From DAOTWY01 sp003696565 (GTDB lineage Bacteria; Chloroflexota; Anaerolineae; Aggregatilineales; Phototrophicaceae), in the NCBI GenBank assembly GCA_034435635.1, contig DAOTWY010000100.1:1-47516 (forward strand): a stretch of DNA of 47,516 nt, given 5' to 3'. Positions 27,113 through 34,846 of this stretch are shown here, piece by piece. The notes under the pieces are model-generated. The model was not told the origin of the DNA. It did not search any database and saw only the letters and a program-made list of their open reading frames with translations. Within the stretch, counting starts at the first letter, position 1. The number at the start of each line of letters is the position of its first letter. A program made the translations under genes and the position numbers.

Positions 27113-27886
27113 ATGACTGAAGAACAAAAAACACAACAAGACAGCCATCAAATCGGACCGCCGATTATTATCTGCAACAAAGTTAACAAGTGGTTCGGTG
27201 ACTTTCATGTATTAAAAGATATCACGCTAGAAGTCGGTGAGCGTGAGGTGGTCGTCGTGATCGGTCCTTCTGGCTCTGGTAAATCCACCCTCATCCGCTG
27301 TATGAACCGCCTAGAAGAACATCAAGAAGGCGATATCATCATTGATGGCATCCGTATGGGTAACGACATCCGCAATATCGCCTCTATCCGCCGCGAGATC
27401 GGCATGGTCTTTCAACAATTTAATTTATTCCCACATCTCACTGTCTTGCAAAATATCATCTTAGCACCGATGCAAGTCCGCCGTATGCCACGCGCCGCCG
27501 CAGAAAAACGCGCCATGGAGTTACTAGAGCGCGTCGGCATCCCAGAACAGGCAAATAAATATCCTGGGCAGCTTTCCGGTGGGCAGCAGCAACGTGTTGC
27601 CATCGCGCGCGCCCTCGCCATGGGACCCAAAATCATGTTGTTTGATGAACCCACCTCCGCCCTAGACCCAGAAATGATTAAAGAAGTGCTAGACGTAATG
27701 AAAGAACTAGCTCGTAGTGGCATGACCATGATTGTCGTCACGCATGAAATGGGCTTCGCACGTGAAGTTGCTGACCGAGTTATTTTTATGGATAGCGGGC
27801 GCATTGTAGAAACCGGCACACCTGAACACTTCTTTGTTAACCCACAACATGATCGTACAAAATTGTTCCTCTCACAAATTCTATAA
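27113..27886 (+). CDS. Amino-acid ABC transporter ATP-binding protein (AapP/GlnQ type)
   Basis: This 257-residue ATPase has all ABC motifs: Walker A GPSGSGKST at 51-59, Q-loop VFQQFNLFPHL, signature LSGGQQQRVAIARAL, Walker B IMLFDEPTSALDP and the switch His in VVTHEMGFA. The block VADRVIFMDSGRIVETGTPEHFF is typical of polar-amino-acid importers. It supplies energy to the two permeases upstream and is the last gene of the operon. A hairpin follows at 27899-27923. Confidence 0.95.
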   Translation: MTEEQKTQQDSHQIGPPIIICNKVNKWFGDFHVLKDITLEVGEREVVVVIGPSGSGKSTLIRCMNRLEEHQEGDIIIDGIRMGNDIRNIASIRREIGMVFQQFNLFPHLTVLQNIILAPMQVRRMPRAAAEKRAMELLERVGIPEQANKYPGQLSGGQQQRVAIARALAMGPKIMLFDEPTSALDPEMIKEVLDVMKELARSGMTMIVVTHEMGFAREVADRVIFMDSGRIVETGTPEHFFVNPQHDRTKLFLSQIL

Positions 27887-27898
27887 TGACCTATCTTT

Positions 27899-27923
27899 GG
27901 GGCAGTGTCTTTACCACTGTCCC
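27899..27923 (+). terminator. Operon-end hairpin
   Basis: GGGGCAGTG (27899-27907) pairs with CACTGTCCC (27915-27923), 9 bp with one G-U pair and a 7-base loop, 13 bases past the AapP stop. No good T-run follows directly, so termination strength is uncertain. Confidence 0.55.
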
Positions 27924-27944
27924 ATTCAATATCACCGTTTTATT

Positions 27945-28165
27945 TAGTAAGTTGATTTTTCGTGATTGTGCTGTTGTTCATATCTTGAATTAATACGCGA
28001 GAGCCTAAGCACCCCAGCTTCTCCCCGAAGCCTCTCGCAAAAATTTTTGACAAAACTGTCATATTCATAGTCAAAGCGTTAAGATACATCATGTTGTGCA
28101 CACGTAATTTTTTGAAAATGACCAATTTCTTGCCAAATTCATCGAATTATGTTATGATTTGAGGG
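27945..28165 (+). promoter_or_regulatory. CRISPR leader region
   Basis: This AT-rich gene-free stretch sits directly upstream of the first repeat. It holds a compound hairpin (GCGAGAG 27997-28003 with CTCTCGC 28032-28038, and an inner GCTTC/GAAGC), then AAAAATTTTT. An inverted repeat follows (TGACA 28048-28052 with TGTCA 28057-28061), then the array promoter. Leader side was set by the ATTGAAAC repeat end and by the single decayed base in the distal repeat. Confidence 0.7.
28130..28158 (+). promoter_or_regulatory. Promoter of the CRISPR array
   Basis: TTGCCA (28130-28135), a 17-base spacer and TATGAT (28153-28158) each match consensus in 5 of 6 positions. Transcription would start within a base or two of the first repeat at 28166. 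Confidence 0.65.
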
Positions 28166-28791
28166 GTCAGAATAAACAATCCGCCGATTGAGGCATTGAA
28201 ACGACGGATTGTTTTTAGGGTAGTTCGTTATGGCATTAACGTCAGAATAAACAATCCGCCGATTGAGGCATTGAAACTTTGTCCTTGCCGTACAGGAAGT
28301 TGTTATCACATAGTCAGAATAAACAATCCGCCGATTGAGGCATTGAAACCATACCTCCAATACGGTGACGGTGTTAACGGGTAATGTCAGAATAAACAAT
28401 CCGCCGATTGAGGCATTGAAACTAGTCGTTGGTGAATATTGCATTGCAACGGCACCTGTCAGAATAAACAATCCGCCGATTGAGGCATTGAAACCCCACA
28501 ACCGATGCGAACGCGGCGAATCTGCTGGGATGTCAGAATAAACAATCCGCCGATTGAGGCATTGAAACACAACCAGCACTGGCAATCCCGCGCGTATGCA
28601 TTCGTGTCAGAATAAACAATCCGCCGATTGAGGCATTGAAACAACAATCTGCTGATCCTGCTGTCTACCCTCTAGGCTGGGTCAGAATAAACAATCCGCC
28701 GATTGAGGCATTGAAACGAAAAATTTTTCAACGGTCTTCACCTGGAAATCTGTGGTCAGAATAAACAATCCGCCGATTGAGGCATTGAAAA
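28166..28791 (+). CRISPR. CRISPR array, 9 repeats and 8 spacers
   Basis: The 37-base repeats start at 28166, 28241, 28313, 28386, 28458, 28532, 28606, 28681 and 28755. They begin GTCAGAATAAACAATCC and end GCATTGAAAC. The first eight are identical; the ninth differs only in its last base (A for C). Spacers are 38, 35, 36, 35, 37, 37, 38 and 37 bases. Each repeat has a short stem, CAATC-CGCC-GATTG, followed by an ATTGAAAC tag, the usual 8-base crRNA handle of class 1 (type I or III) systems. Transcription is therefore plus strand and the left end is youngest. No cas gene lies within 28 kb to the left or 18 kb to the right, so Cas proteins must come from elsewhere. Confidence 0.98.
28174..28214 (+). 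other. Repeat-1/spacer-1 hairpin
   Basis: Repeat bases 28174-28186 (AAACAATCCGCCG) pair with CGACGGATTGTTT (28202-28214), the last repeat base plus the first 12 spacer bases: 12 of 13 pairs, ten of them continuous, with a 15-base loop. Two further T follow. The fold would replace the repeat's own 5-bp stem. Confidence 0.6.
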
Positions 28792-28810
28792 AACGCCCAC
28801 ATTTACCCCG

Positions 28811-28839
28811 TTGACAACGCCTCCATCCTAAGTTATCCT
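28811..28839 (+). promoter_or_regulatory. Promoter of the cobalamin-uptake transcript
   Basis: TTGACA (28811-28816, full consensus), 17 bases, TATCCT (28834-28839). It begins 20 bases after the array and would start transcription about 20 bases before the riboswitch. Confidence 0.7.
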
Positions 28840-28864
28840 CTCAGTCAATGACATACACGACCAA

Positions 28865-29011
28865 ACAAAGGTGTGCCAGAACCCGGATGTTCGGTACACA
28901 ATAGGGGAAGTCCGGTGCCTACCCCACACGGGTAGAAGTCCGGCGCTGTCGCGCAACGGTAATGTCGCTCAATCCAATCTGAGACGACAAAGCCCGATAA
29001 CCTGCCTTTGT
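28865..29011 (+). promoter_or_regulatory. Cobalamin (B12) riboswitch aptamer
   Basis: The closing stem P1 is ACAAAGG (28865-28871) with CCTTTGT (29005-29011). Core landmarks are GGGGAAGTCCGGTGCC near 28904-28919, CGCTGTCGCGCAACGGTAA at 28934-28952, and the B12 box AGCCCGATAACCTGCC at 28991-29006. It should bind adenosylcobalamin or a relative and shut down the downstream transport genes through the terminator at 29084-29107. Confidence 0.93.
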
Positions 29012-29083
29012 TTCGACTCGTGCCTTCGCGTAAAAGGGAAGCGAGCATGGATCAAAGCACCTCATTATCAATCCAAATTGCCC

Positions 29084-29107
29084 GCCTACCTGCTGGTAGG
29101 CTTTTTT
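29084..29107 (+). terminator. Riboswitch expression-platform terminator
   Basis: GCCTACC (29084-29090), loop TGCT and GGTAGGC (29095-29101) are followed directly by six T. This canonical intrinsic terminator lies 73 bases after the aptamer and 65 bases before the first transport gene, so control is at transcription. Confidence 0.85.
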
Positions 29108-29171
29108 GTTTCCACGCCCTCCCTGCGAGGAGATTGTTTGTTACTGATTTCCATCTACAGGAGGTTCTTTT

Positions 29172-30335
29172 ATGAAATGGCGTTTGCTACTGATTTTTGT
29201 GTGCCTCATCACCGGCTTGGTTTATGCACAAGACGACGCAACAAACTTACTTGATACCTGTGTACAAACCTATGACCCAGATCAAGACTATTTCCCAGAT
29301 AAAGTTGAAGTCGAATACAGTACCGGCTTTTCAGTTGAATATTTCAACAACTATAAGCTGCTCAGTGTCGTCACCCCTTGGGAAGAAACAGTCCAATATA
29401 TCCTGCTACAATGTGGCACCCCAGCCCCGCAAGGCTATGACGACATCCCTGTTATCGAAGTCCCCGTCCAGCGCGTCGTCACCACATCCACCACCTTCTT
29501 GCCCCATTTTGTGGATCAAGATGTTGTGGAAACCATCGTCGGCATGGATAACCTCAGCTTCCCAAGTGAAGCAGAAATTGTTGACTGGATCGAAACCGGC
29601 AATGTCGTCGAAGTCTATGCCGATTACGCCCCCAACACAGAAGTGCTGATCGAGCTTGATCCAGACGTGGTGTTCTTGCAAGATTTCGCGCCGGATGGTG
29701 CCGCCGTCCAATTAGCTGAGTTAGGCATCCCCACCGCCCTTAATTACGATTTCAACGACACAACCCCGCTTGGTCAGGCGGAATGGGGTAAATATTTCGC
29801 CCTGTTTTTCAATACCGAAGCCGCCGCCAATGAACAGTTTGAAGCGGTTGAGACTGCCTATTTGGAATTAGCCGCCTTAACCACAGATCTACAAGACCGC
29901 CCAACGGTCATGGTTGGCTCCCCATGGCAAGGCACATGGTACGTCTCTGGCGGGGGAAGCTACCCAGCCGTTCTTCTCAAAGATGCCGGTGCAGATTACC
30001 TCTGGGCAGATACAGAAGAATCCGGCAGCCTCGCCCTAGAATTTGAAACCGTCTTAGATGTCGCCGCCCAAGCTGATTTCTGGGTTAACGTTAACTGGAC
30101 TACCCTAGATGATGCCCTAGCTGAAAACGAAAATTATGACGAATTCGCCCCATTCCGTAACGGGCAGGTCTACGCTTATAACGCCGCAGTTGGTCCAAAC
30201 GGCGGTATCCTATACTTTGAAACCGGCGCAGCTTATCCTCACCTCGTCCTGGCAGACCTCATCGCCATCTTCCACCCAGATCTGCTGCCAGATCATGAGC
30301 TGTATTTCTATCGCGCTGTTCCACAAAGCGAATAA
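29172..30335 (+). CDS. Cobalamin-type ABC transporter substrate-binding protein (BtuF/FepB class III)
   Basis: This 387-residue exported binding protein has a signal peptide at 1-19 (KWRLLLIFVCLITGLVYA, then QDD). The class III helical-backbone layout is visible in VVTTSTTFLPHFVDQDVVETIVGMDNL, then VEVYADYAPNTEVLIELDPDVVF, the usual BtuF/FecB central block. The ligand is assigned as cobalamin or cobinamide because a B12 riboswitch controls the operon. Sequence alone would also allow iron chelates. AGGAGG lies at 29159-29164. A very stable hairpin follows the gene. Confidence 0.9.
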   Translation: MKWRLLLIFVCLITGLVYAQDDATNLLDTCVQTYDPDQDYFPDKVEVEYSTGFSVEYFNNYKLLSVVTPWEETVQYILLQCGTPAPQGYDDIPVIEVPVQRVVTTSTTFLPHFVDQDVVETIVGMDNLSFPSEAEIVDWIETGNVVEVYADYAPNTEVLIELDPDVVFLQDFAPDGAAVQLAELGIPTALNYDFNDTTPLGQAEWGKYFALFFNTEAAANEQFEAVETAYLELAALTTDLQDRPTVMVGSPWQGTWYVSGGGSYPAVLLKDAGADYLWADTEESGSLALEFETVLDVAAQADFWVNVNWTTLDDALAENENYDEFAPFRNGQVYAYNAAVGPNGGILYFETGAAYPHLVLADLIAIFHPDLLPDHELYFYRAVPQSE

Positions 30336-30344
30336 ATATCACGT

Positions 30345-30373
30345 CCCCCTTCCCCTCGTTCAGGGGTGGGGGG
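30345..30373 (+). terminator. GC-rich intercistronic hairpin between btuF-like and btuC-like genes
   Basis: CCCCC (30345-30349) and CCCCT (30352-30356) pair with AGGGG (30362-30366) and GGGGG (30369-30373) around a CGTTC loop. No T-run follows, so it is more likely a message stabiliser or partial terminator than a full stop. Confidence 0.65.
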
Positions 30374-30394
30374 CTTGAATAAAAGGAACCAACC

Positions 30395-31468
30395 ATGGCA
30401 CAGCTCACAACCGATAACCCCAAACTAACATCCGCTTCCGCCACCTTCAGCTTGCCCGGAATCCGCACATGGGGCTTGTTCAGCCTGCTGATTCTTCTCC
30501 TGTTAGCCTTAGCGGCTAGTTTGTCTTTGGGGTCTGTCAATATCCCCCTTAAGGATATTTTACGCATCCTAATGGGGCAAGAAGCCAGCCGCGCCTCTTG
30601 GGAGCGCATCATCTGGATGGTACGGATGCCCGGTGCTTTAACAGCGGGGTTTGCTGGCGCAGCCTTAGCTGTCAGCGGCTTACAAATGCAAACCTACTTT
30701 AGCAACCCACTCGCAGGACCGTTTGTCATCGGGATCAGTTCCGGTGCAAGCCTAGGGGTTGCCCTAGCGGTGTTGGCTGGTGGGTTAAGTCTATTAGCCG
30801 CCGCCGGGTTAGCTGGCACATTAGGCTTAGCAGCTGCCGCCAGCCTGGGTGCTGGGTTCGTCATGATCTTGGTTCTATTCACCGCGCGCCGTGTCTCTAA
30901 TCATTTATCATTGTTATTAATTGGCGTGATGTTCGGCTATATGACCAGCGCATTCGTCAGCATTCTGATATATTTCAGCCGCCCAGAACAAATCGACACC
31001 TATATTCGCTGGGGTTTTGGCACCTTCGGCGGGGTCACCTGGCAAACCATGCGTGTGTTTGCACCGGTAGTTATCCTGGGCTTAATCATGGCATATTCCC
31101 AAGCAAAACAACTCAATGCCCTCATATTAGGTGAAAACTACGCCCGCAGTATGGGGGTCAATATCCCGCGTGCCCGCTTCATGATCGTGGTCAGCACCGC
31201 GCTGCTGGCGGGGGTAGTCACAGCATTCTGCGGTCCCGTTGGCTTTATTGGGCTAGCTGTCCCACATTTATGCCGAGGCATATTCCACACCGCAGATCAT
31301 CGCATTCTCATCCCAGCTGTCGCACTTATGGGGGCGGTTATCGCCCTTGCCGCGGATGTCATCGCCTCTCTGCCAGGCAGCATCAATTATACCTTGCCGC
31401 TTAACGCCGTCACGGCACTGATCGGCGCGCCGGTTGTCCTCTGGGTTATCTTACGACGCAAATCATAA
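30395..31468 (+). CDS. FecCD-family ABC permease (BtuC type)
   Basis: This 357-residue, about ten-helix permease has family blocks VRMPGALTAGFAGAALAVSG and LQMQTYFSNPLAGPFVIGISSGASLG near the start. The ATPase-contact loop GPVGFIGLAVPHLCRG near residue 285 is also present. It forms the channel for the vitamin B12-type substrate with the next ATPase. AAAGGA precedes the start. It belongs to the riboswitch-controlled operon. Confidence 0.93.
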   Translation: MAQLTTDNPKLTSASATFSLPGIRTWGLFSLLILLLLALAASLSLGSVNIPLKDILRILMGQEASRASWERIIWMVRMPGALTAGFAGAALAVSGLQMQTYFSNPLAGPFVIGISSGASLGVALAVLAGGLSLLAAAGLAGTLGLAAAASLGAGFVMILVLFTARRVSNHLSLLLIGVMFGYMTSAFVSILIYFSRPEQIDTYIRWGFGTFGGVTWQTMRVFAPVVILGLIMAYSQAKQLNALILGENYARSMGVNIPRARFMIVVSTALLAGVVTAFCGPVGFIGLAVPHLCRGIFHTADHRILIPAVALMGAVIALAADVIASLPGSINYTLPLNAVTALIGAPVVLWVILRRKS

Positions 31469-31486
31469 GCAAATTTATCTTTCATC

Positions 31487-32437
31487 ATGATCCTAACCAC
31501 ACATAACCTCACCATTGGCTACACAAAAACGATCATCGCGCACAATCTCAATTTATCCTTACTGCGTGGTGAATTAGTCTGCTTACTTGGACCAAACGGA
31601 GCCGGTAAATCCACCCTGATGCGGACGCTTGCCGCCATGCACCCCCCACTAAGTGGAGAAATCCGCCTCATGGGGCAAAACATCCGCCAACTCAAACACC
31701 CAGACCTAGCCACTCGCTTGAGTGTTGTCCTCACAGATCGCCCAGATACCGGGCAAATGTGTGGTTATGAACTGGTTGCACTTGGCAGGCATCCATATAC
31801 CAATTGGTCTGGACGTTTAACACAACAAGACCAGCAAATTATCCAGCGTGCCCTGGCGTTAACCGGCGCAACAGACCTCGCAAACCAGCCTGTTGCGCAG
31901 CTTAGTGATGGACAGCGGCAAAAAATCATGATCGCACGAGCGTTAGCCCAAGATACCCCCCTCATCTTGCTTGATGAACCCACCGCATTTTTAGACCTCC
32001 CTCGCCGTGTCGAGATCATGCGTTTGCTGCGCCAGCTCGCACGTCAAACCAACCGCGCTATTTTATTATCCACTCACGATTTAGATTTAGCCTTACGGAC
32101 AGCAGATCAATTATGGCTCATGGCAATAGGCGGCATCATCCAAACCGGCGCACCGGAAGATTTAGTCCTCAATGGCGCGTTTCAAACTGTATTCCAAAAT
32201 GATGGCTTGTTTTTTGATCTTGACACCGGCGCGTTTCGTATTCATGATCACCCCACCGGAAAAATCAGCGTCCACGGAGAAGGCATACGCGCTACTTGGG
32301 CACGGCGTGCCGTGGAGCGTATTGGTTACACCATTGTTGATGATGCTCCCCTGGTCATTGAGGTACTAAACGACTCTTATAAACTAAGAGGCAAAATATA
32401 TAAATTCTTATATAATTTGGTCAAAGATTTGGCATAA
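31487..32437 (+). CDS. Iron-siderophore/cobalamin ABC ATP-binding protein (BtuD/FecE type)
   Basis: This 316-residue ATPase has Walker A GPNGAGKST at 35-43, signature LSDGQRQKIMIARAL, Walker B LILLDEPTAFLDLP and the switch His in STHDLDLAL. GRHPYTNW is typical of the Fe/B12 importer group. About 60 extra residues after the ABC core (from HDHPTGKISVHGEG on) form a small extra domain not seen in BtuD. It is the last gene of the operon; 18 bases separate it from the permease gene. Confidence 0.93.
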   Translation: MILTTHNLTIGYTKTIIAHNLNLSLLRGELVCLLGPNGAGKSTLMRTLAAMHPPLSGEIRLMGQNIRQLKHPDLATRLSVVLTDRPDTGQMCGYELVALGRHPYTNWSGRLTQQDQQIIQRALALTGATDLANQPVAQLSDGQRQKIMIARALAQDTPLILLDEPTAFLDLPRRVEIMRLLRQLARQTNRAILLSTHDLDLALRTADQLWLMAIGGIIQTGAPEDLVLNGAFQTVFQNDGLFFDLDTGAFRIHDHPTGKISVHGEGIRATWARRAVERIGYTIVDDAPLVIEVLNDSYKLRGKIYKFLYNLVKDLA

Positions 32438-32554
32438 ATCAGTCGCATCATTTACCATAGAAGTATATCACATCGCAAATTACTTAAAACTAAACAAAAT
32501 AAAAACGCTAAAGCCTATGCATGACACATATGAATCAATTGAAACCAAACAATA

Positions 32555-33805
32555 ATGAATACACCGCCAATTCTAATTAAACTCTTTGAAGTCAGCCGAC
32601 GCATGGCAGAAACACGCGCGTTAGAACCACTGTTAGAATACATCATGGATACCGCGCTAGAGACATTCGATGGTGAAAATGGCTTTATTATCCTGCTGAA
32701 TGAACGTCAAGAATTAATCTATCGCCTCGCCCGCAATAACAAAGGGGAAAACATCCCCAATCCAGAAACACAAATTAGCCACTCCATCCTGCATGATGTC
32801 CTACAAAGTCGCCAACCTATCCTGACCAGTAATGCCATTGAAGACCCTGTTTATCATCACGCCAAAAGTGTGGAAGCACTACATCTAGCCTCAGTGATCG
32901 CCGTACCACTTATTTCACGCGGGAATCTACTGGGCGCACTGTATTTAGAAAATCGTTCAAAGCCTGCTCTATTTACGACATTTGATGTTGATCCCCTGCG
33001 CTTTTTTGCAAGTCAAGCTGCCATTTCCATTGAAAACGCCTTGCTCAATGATGAGCTAGAAGCCCGCGTTCAACGTCGTACAAAAGAGCTTGCCCTCGCA
33101 CATGAATTGCTTCAACAAGAGATGCTGGAACAAAAACGCGCTCAAGTCATCACCAATTTTATTGAAAGTGCATCGCATCACTTCCGTACCCCGCTAACCA
33201 TTATCAACACCAATGCGGATTTACTCCGCCGCCGCGCAAACATCACCGGCTACGAGCGATACATCACCGGTATCTTTGACCAAACGGCTGCTATTCTTAA
33301 TTTAGTCAACTCATTGGTGACAATGGCTCAGTTGGATAGCCTAGATCAACTAGAACTGACCTCACATAACCTCAATGAGATTTTGCATGAAATTCAGATC
33401 ATCACCACACAACAAATACCCCAACGTGACCTAACCCTCCACTTTGAGATACCGCAGCAAGCCATTATCGCCAATGTTGATCATGATTATCTGCGACAAG
33501 CCATTATTGAACTCATCCATAACGCAATGACCTATACACCAGACGGTGGGGATATTTACGTTCGGTTATATCGTCAGGATCATCAAATCTATATCGATGT
33601 GGTTGATACTGGGGTTGGGATGGAGCCGGAAATTATCCCCATGATTTTTGACCGGTTTTACCGTGTTGACCGTGCCGGCACATCCCGCGGGTTTGGATTA
33701 GGGTTAGCCATTGTGCATCGCATTATGGAGATGCACAACGCAAAAATTGAAGTGATGAGTGAACTGAATAAGGGCAGCACTTTCCGCTTAATTTTATCCG
33801 AATAA
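32555..33805 (+). CDS. GAF-domain sensor histidine kinase, orphan
   Basis: This 416-residue kinase has a GAF sensor at about 20-165, a coiled coil at about 165-200, a HisKA dimer domain with phospho-acceptor His208, and an ATPase with an N-box (ELIHNAMTYTP), G1 (DVVDTGVGM) and G2 (GFGLGLAI). The H-box reads HHFRTPL; the acidic residue usual after the His is a second His, which should alter phosphotransfer or phosphatase activity. No membrane helix is present, so it senses a cytoplasmic cue. No response regulator gene is near. The 117 bases upstream (32438-32554) show no clear promoter. Confidence 0.9.
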   Translation: MNTPPILIKLFEVSRRMAETRALEPLLEYIMDTALETFDGENGFIILLNERQELIYRLARNNKGENIPNPETQISHSILHDVLQSRQPILTSNAIEDPVYHHAKSVEALHLASVIAVPLISRGNLLGALYLENRSKPALFTTFDVDPLRFFASQAAISIENALLNDELEARVQRRTKELALAHELLQQEMLEQKRAQVITNFIESASHHFRTPLTIINTNADLLRRRANITGYERYITGIFDQTAAILNLVNSLVTMAQLDSLDQLELTSHNLNEILHEIQIITTQQIPQRDLTLHFEIPQQAIIANVDHDYLRQAIIELIHNAMTYTPDGGDIYVRLYRQDHQIYIDVVDTGVGMEPEIIPMIFDRFYRVDRAGTSRGFGLGLAIVHRIMEMHNAKIEVMSELNKGSTFRLILSE

Positions 33806-33824
33806 ATGCCGCCCCAAACCAATA

Positions 33825-34589
33825 TCATAGTAAATTAAATGTCGTTGTACTGCCGTCGTTTTCTAATGCCATATATCCATTTCTCAGTCGTAAGGTCATT
33901 GTAAAGGGTACATCACCATAAGCATTAATATGCGCCATCAGTGCCTTATCACCTTGATATGCATCCGGTGTAACAAGATGCACTTCGATATCATCTTCTA
34001 ACACAAACATCGTGCTGTCTAACCGCTTAACCGGCTCTTGATTCAATAAAATGCGGAAAAACAGCACACATTCATCTATATTCTGGCACATCATTGTGAT
34101 GCTATGAATACCACGTGCCCCATTTTCGTGCGTAATCACAGCTTGGTCTTCTGGCACACGTAGCTTTTTATCCGTCACATCCTGAATCATAAACGGAGAT
34201 AGGCTATCCCCAACTATGACTGTACGCCATTCGATTTGTACACCATCTTCCCGAATCCGGCTGCCAGGTTTCGGGTTAGATGCGTTAACGCCTTGTTGTT
34301 GTAATCGCTTTGCGACACCGTCTAAATCATGTGTTCGCAGCGCAAAACCCATGAACCCTTCTTGTTCTCGCAATAATCCAGAAAAATCGGATGCGTCCAT
34401 GTCTTTAGGAGATTTACCAGTTGGAGCCAATAATTCTAAATAAGTGCCATCTGCCAAGCACACCAGCGCGTTATGAGTAGTACCACTCGCATGTTCCCCA
34501 CCGGCAATCACAGTAAAGCCAGCTTGTCGAAAGTTTTGAACAGCTTTGTCTAAATTGTTTATCGCAAAAATGGCATGGTCAAATCGCAT
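33825..34589 (-). CDS. VOC (glyoxalase-like) family protein
   Basis: This 254-residue protein is built from two vicinal-oxygen-chelate modules. The first opens with RFDHAIFAINNLDKAVQNFRQAGFTV, the second with GIHSITMMCQNIDECVLFF, each followed by beta strands. Likely metal ligands are the His of FDHAIF and a Glu in YLELLAPTG. It resembles the Glyoxalase_3 group, whose substrates are mostly unknown. It is convergent with the histidine kinase gene, 19 bases apart, and no terminator is seen there. Confidence 0.82.
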   Translation of the reverse strand: MRFDHAIFAINNLDKAVQNFRQAGFTVIAGGEHASGTTHNALVCLADGTYLELLAPTGKSPKDMDASDFSGLLREQEGFMGFALRTHDLDGVAKRLQQQGVNASNPKPGSRIREDGVQIEWRTVIVGDSLSPFMIQDVTDKKLRVPEDQAVITHENGARGIHSITMMCQNIDECVLFFRILLNQEPVKRLDSTMFVLEDDIEVHLVTPDAYQGDKALMAHINAYGDVPFTMTLRLRNGYMALENDGSTTTFNLL

Positions 34590-34846
34590 TCTTCACCGCC
34601 TAAATTTATTTAATACACACAAGTTCTTATTATAGCATCAGGGGATAACCCCCGCTTCGCCAACAATCTGAGTGACAATTCAGCCCTAGCTGTTCCCCCA
34701 AAATACCACCACAAAAATTTTTTGATCCGCCGCCGCCACTATGTTGGTATCTTCCAAAGCGTCGTCTCATCGTAGGGCAAGCGAACTCCAATTTATCCTC
34801 ATGCTGTGGTAATATTCCAGCGAAAAACAGGTTTGAGGTAAAAACG

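Noticed and set aside
28139..28647. Open frames over the CRISPR array reading repeated FQCLNRRIVYSD-like units
   Set aside because: They are only translations of the repeats in frame by chance; spacing and identity are those of a CRISPR array.
28871..29254. Plus-strand frame of 127 codons across the riboswitch
   Set aside because: It runs through the aptamer, terminator and the start of the real transport gene; no ribosome site.
34641..34653. GGGGATAACCCCC resembling the outer arm of the 43 kb palindrome block
   Set aside because: One base longer and no matching partner arm nearby; likely chance.
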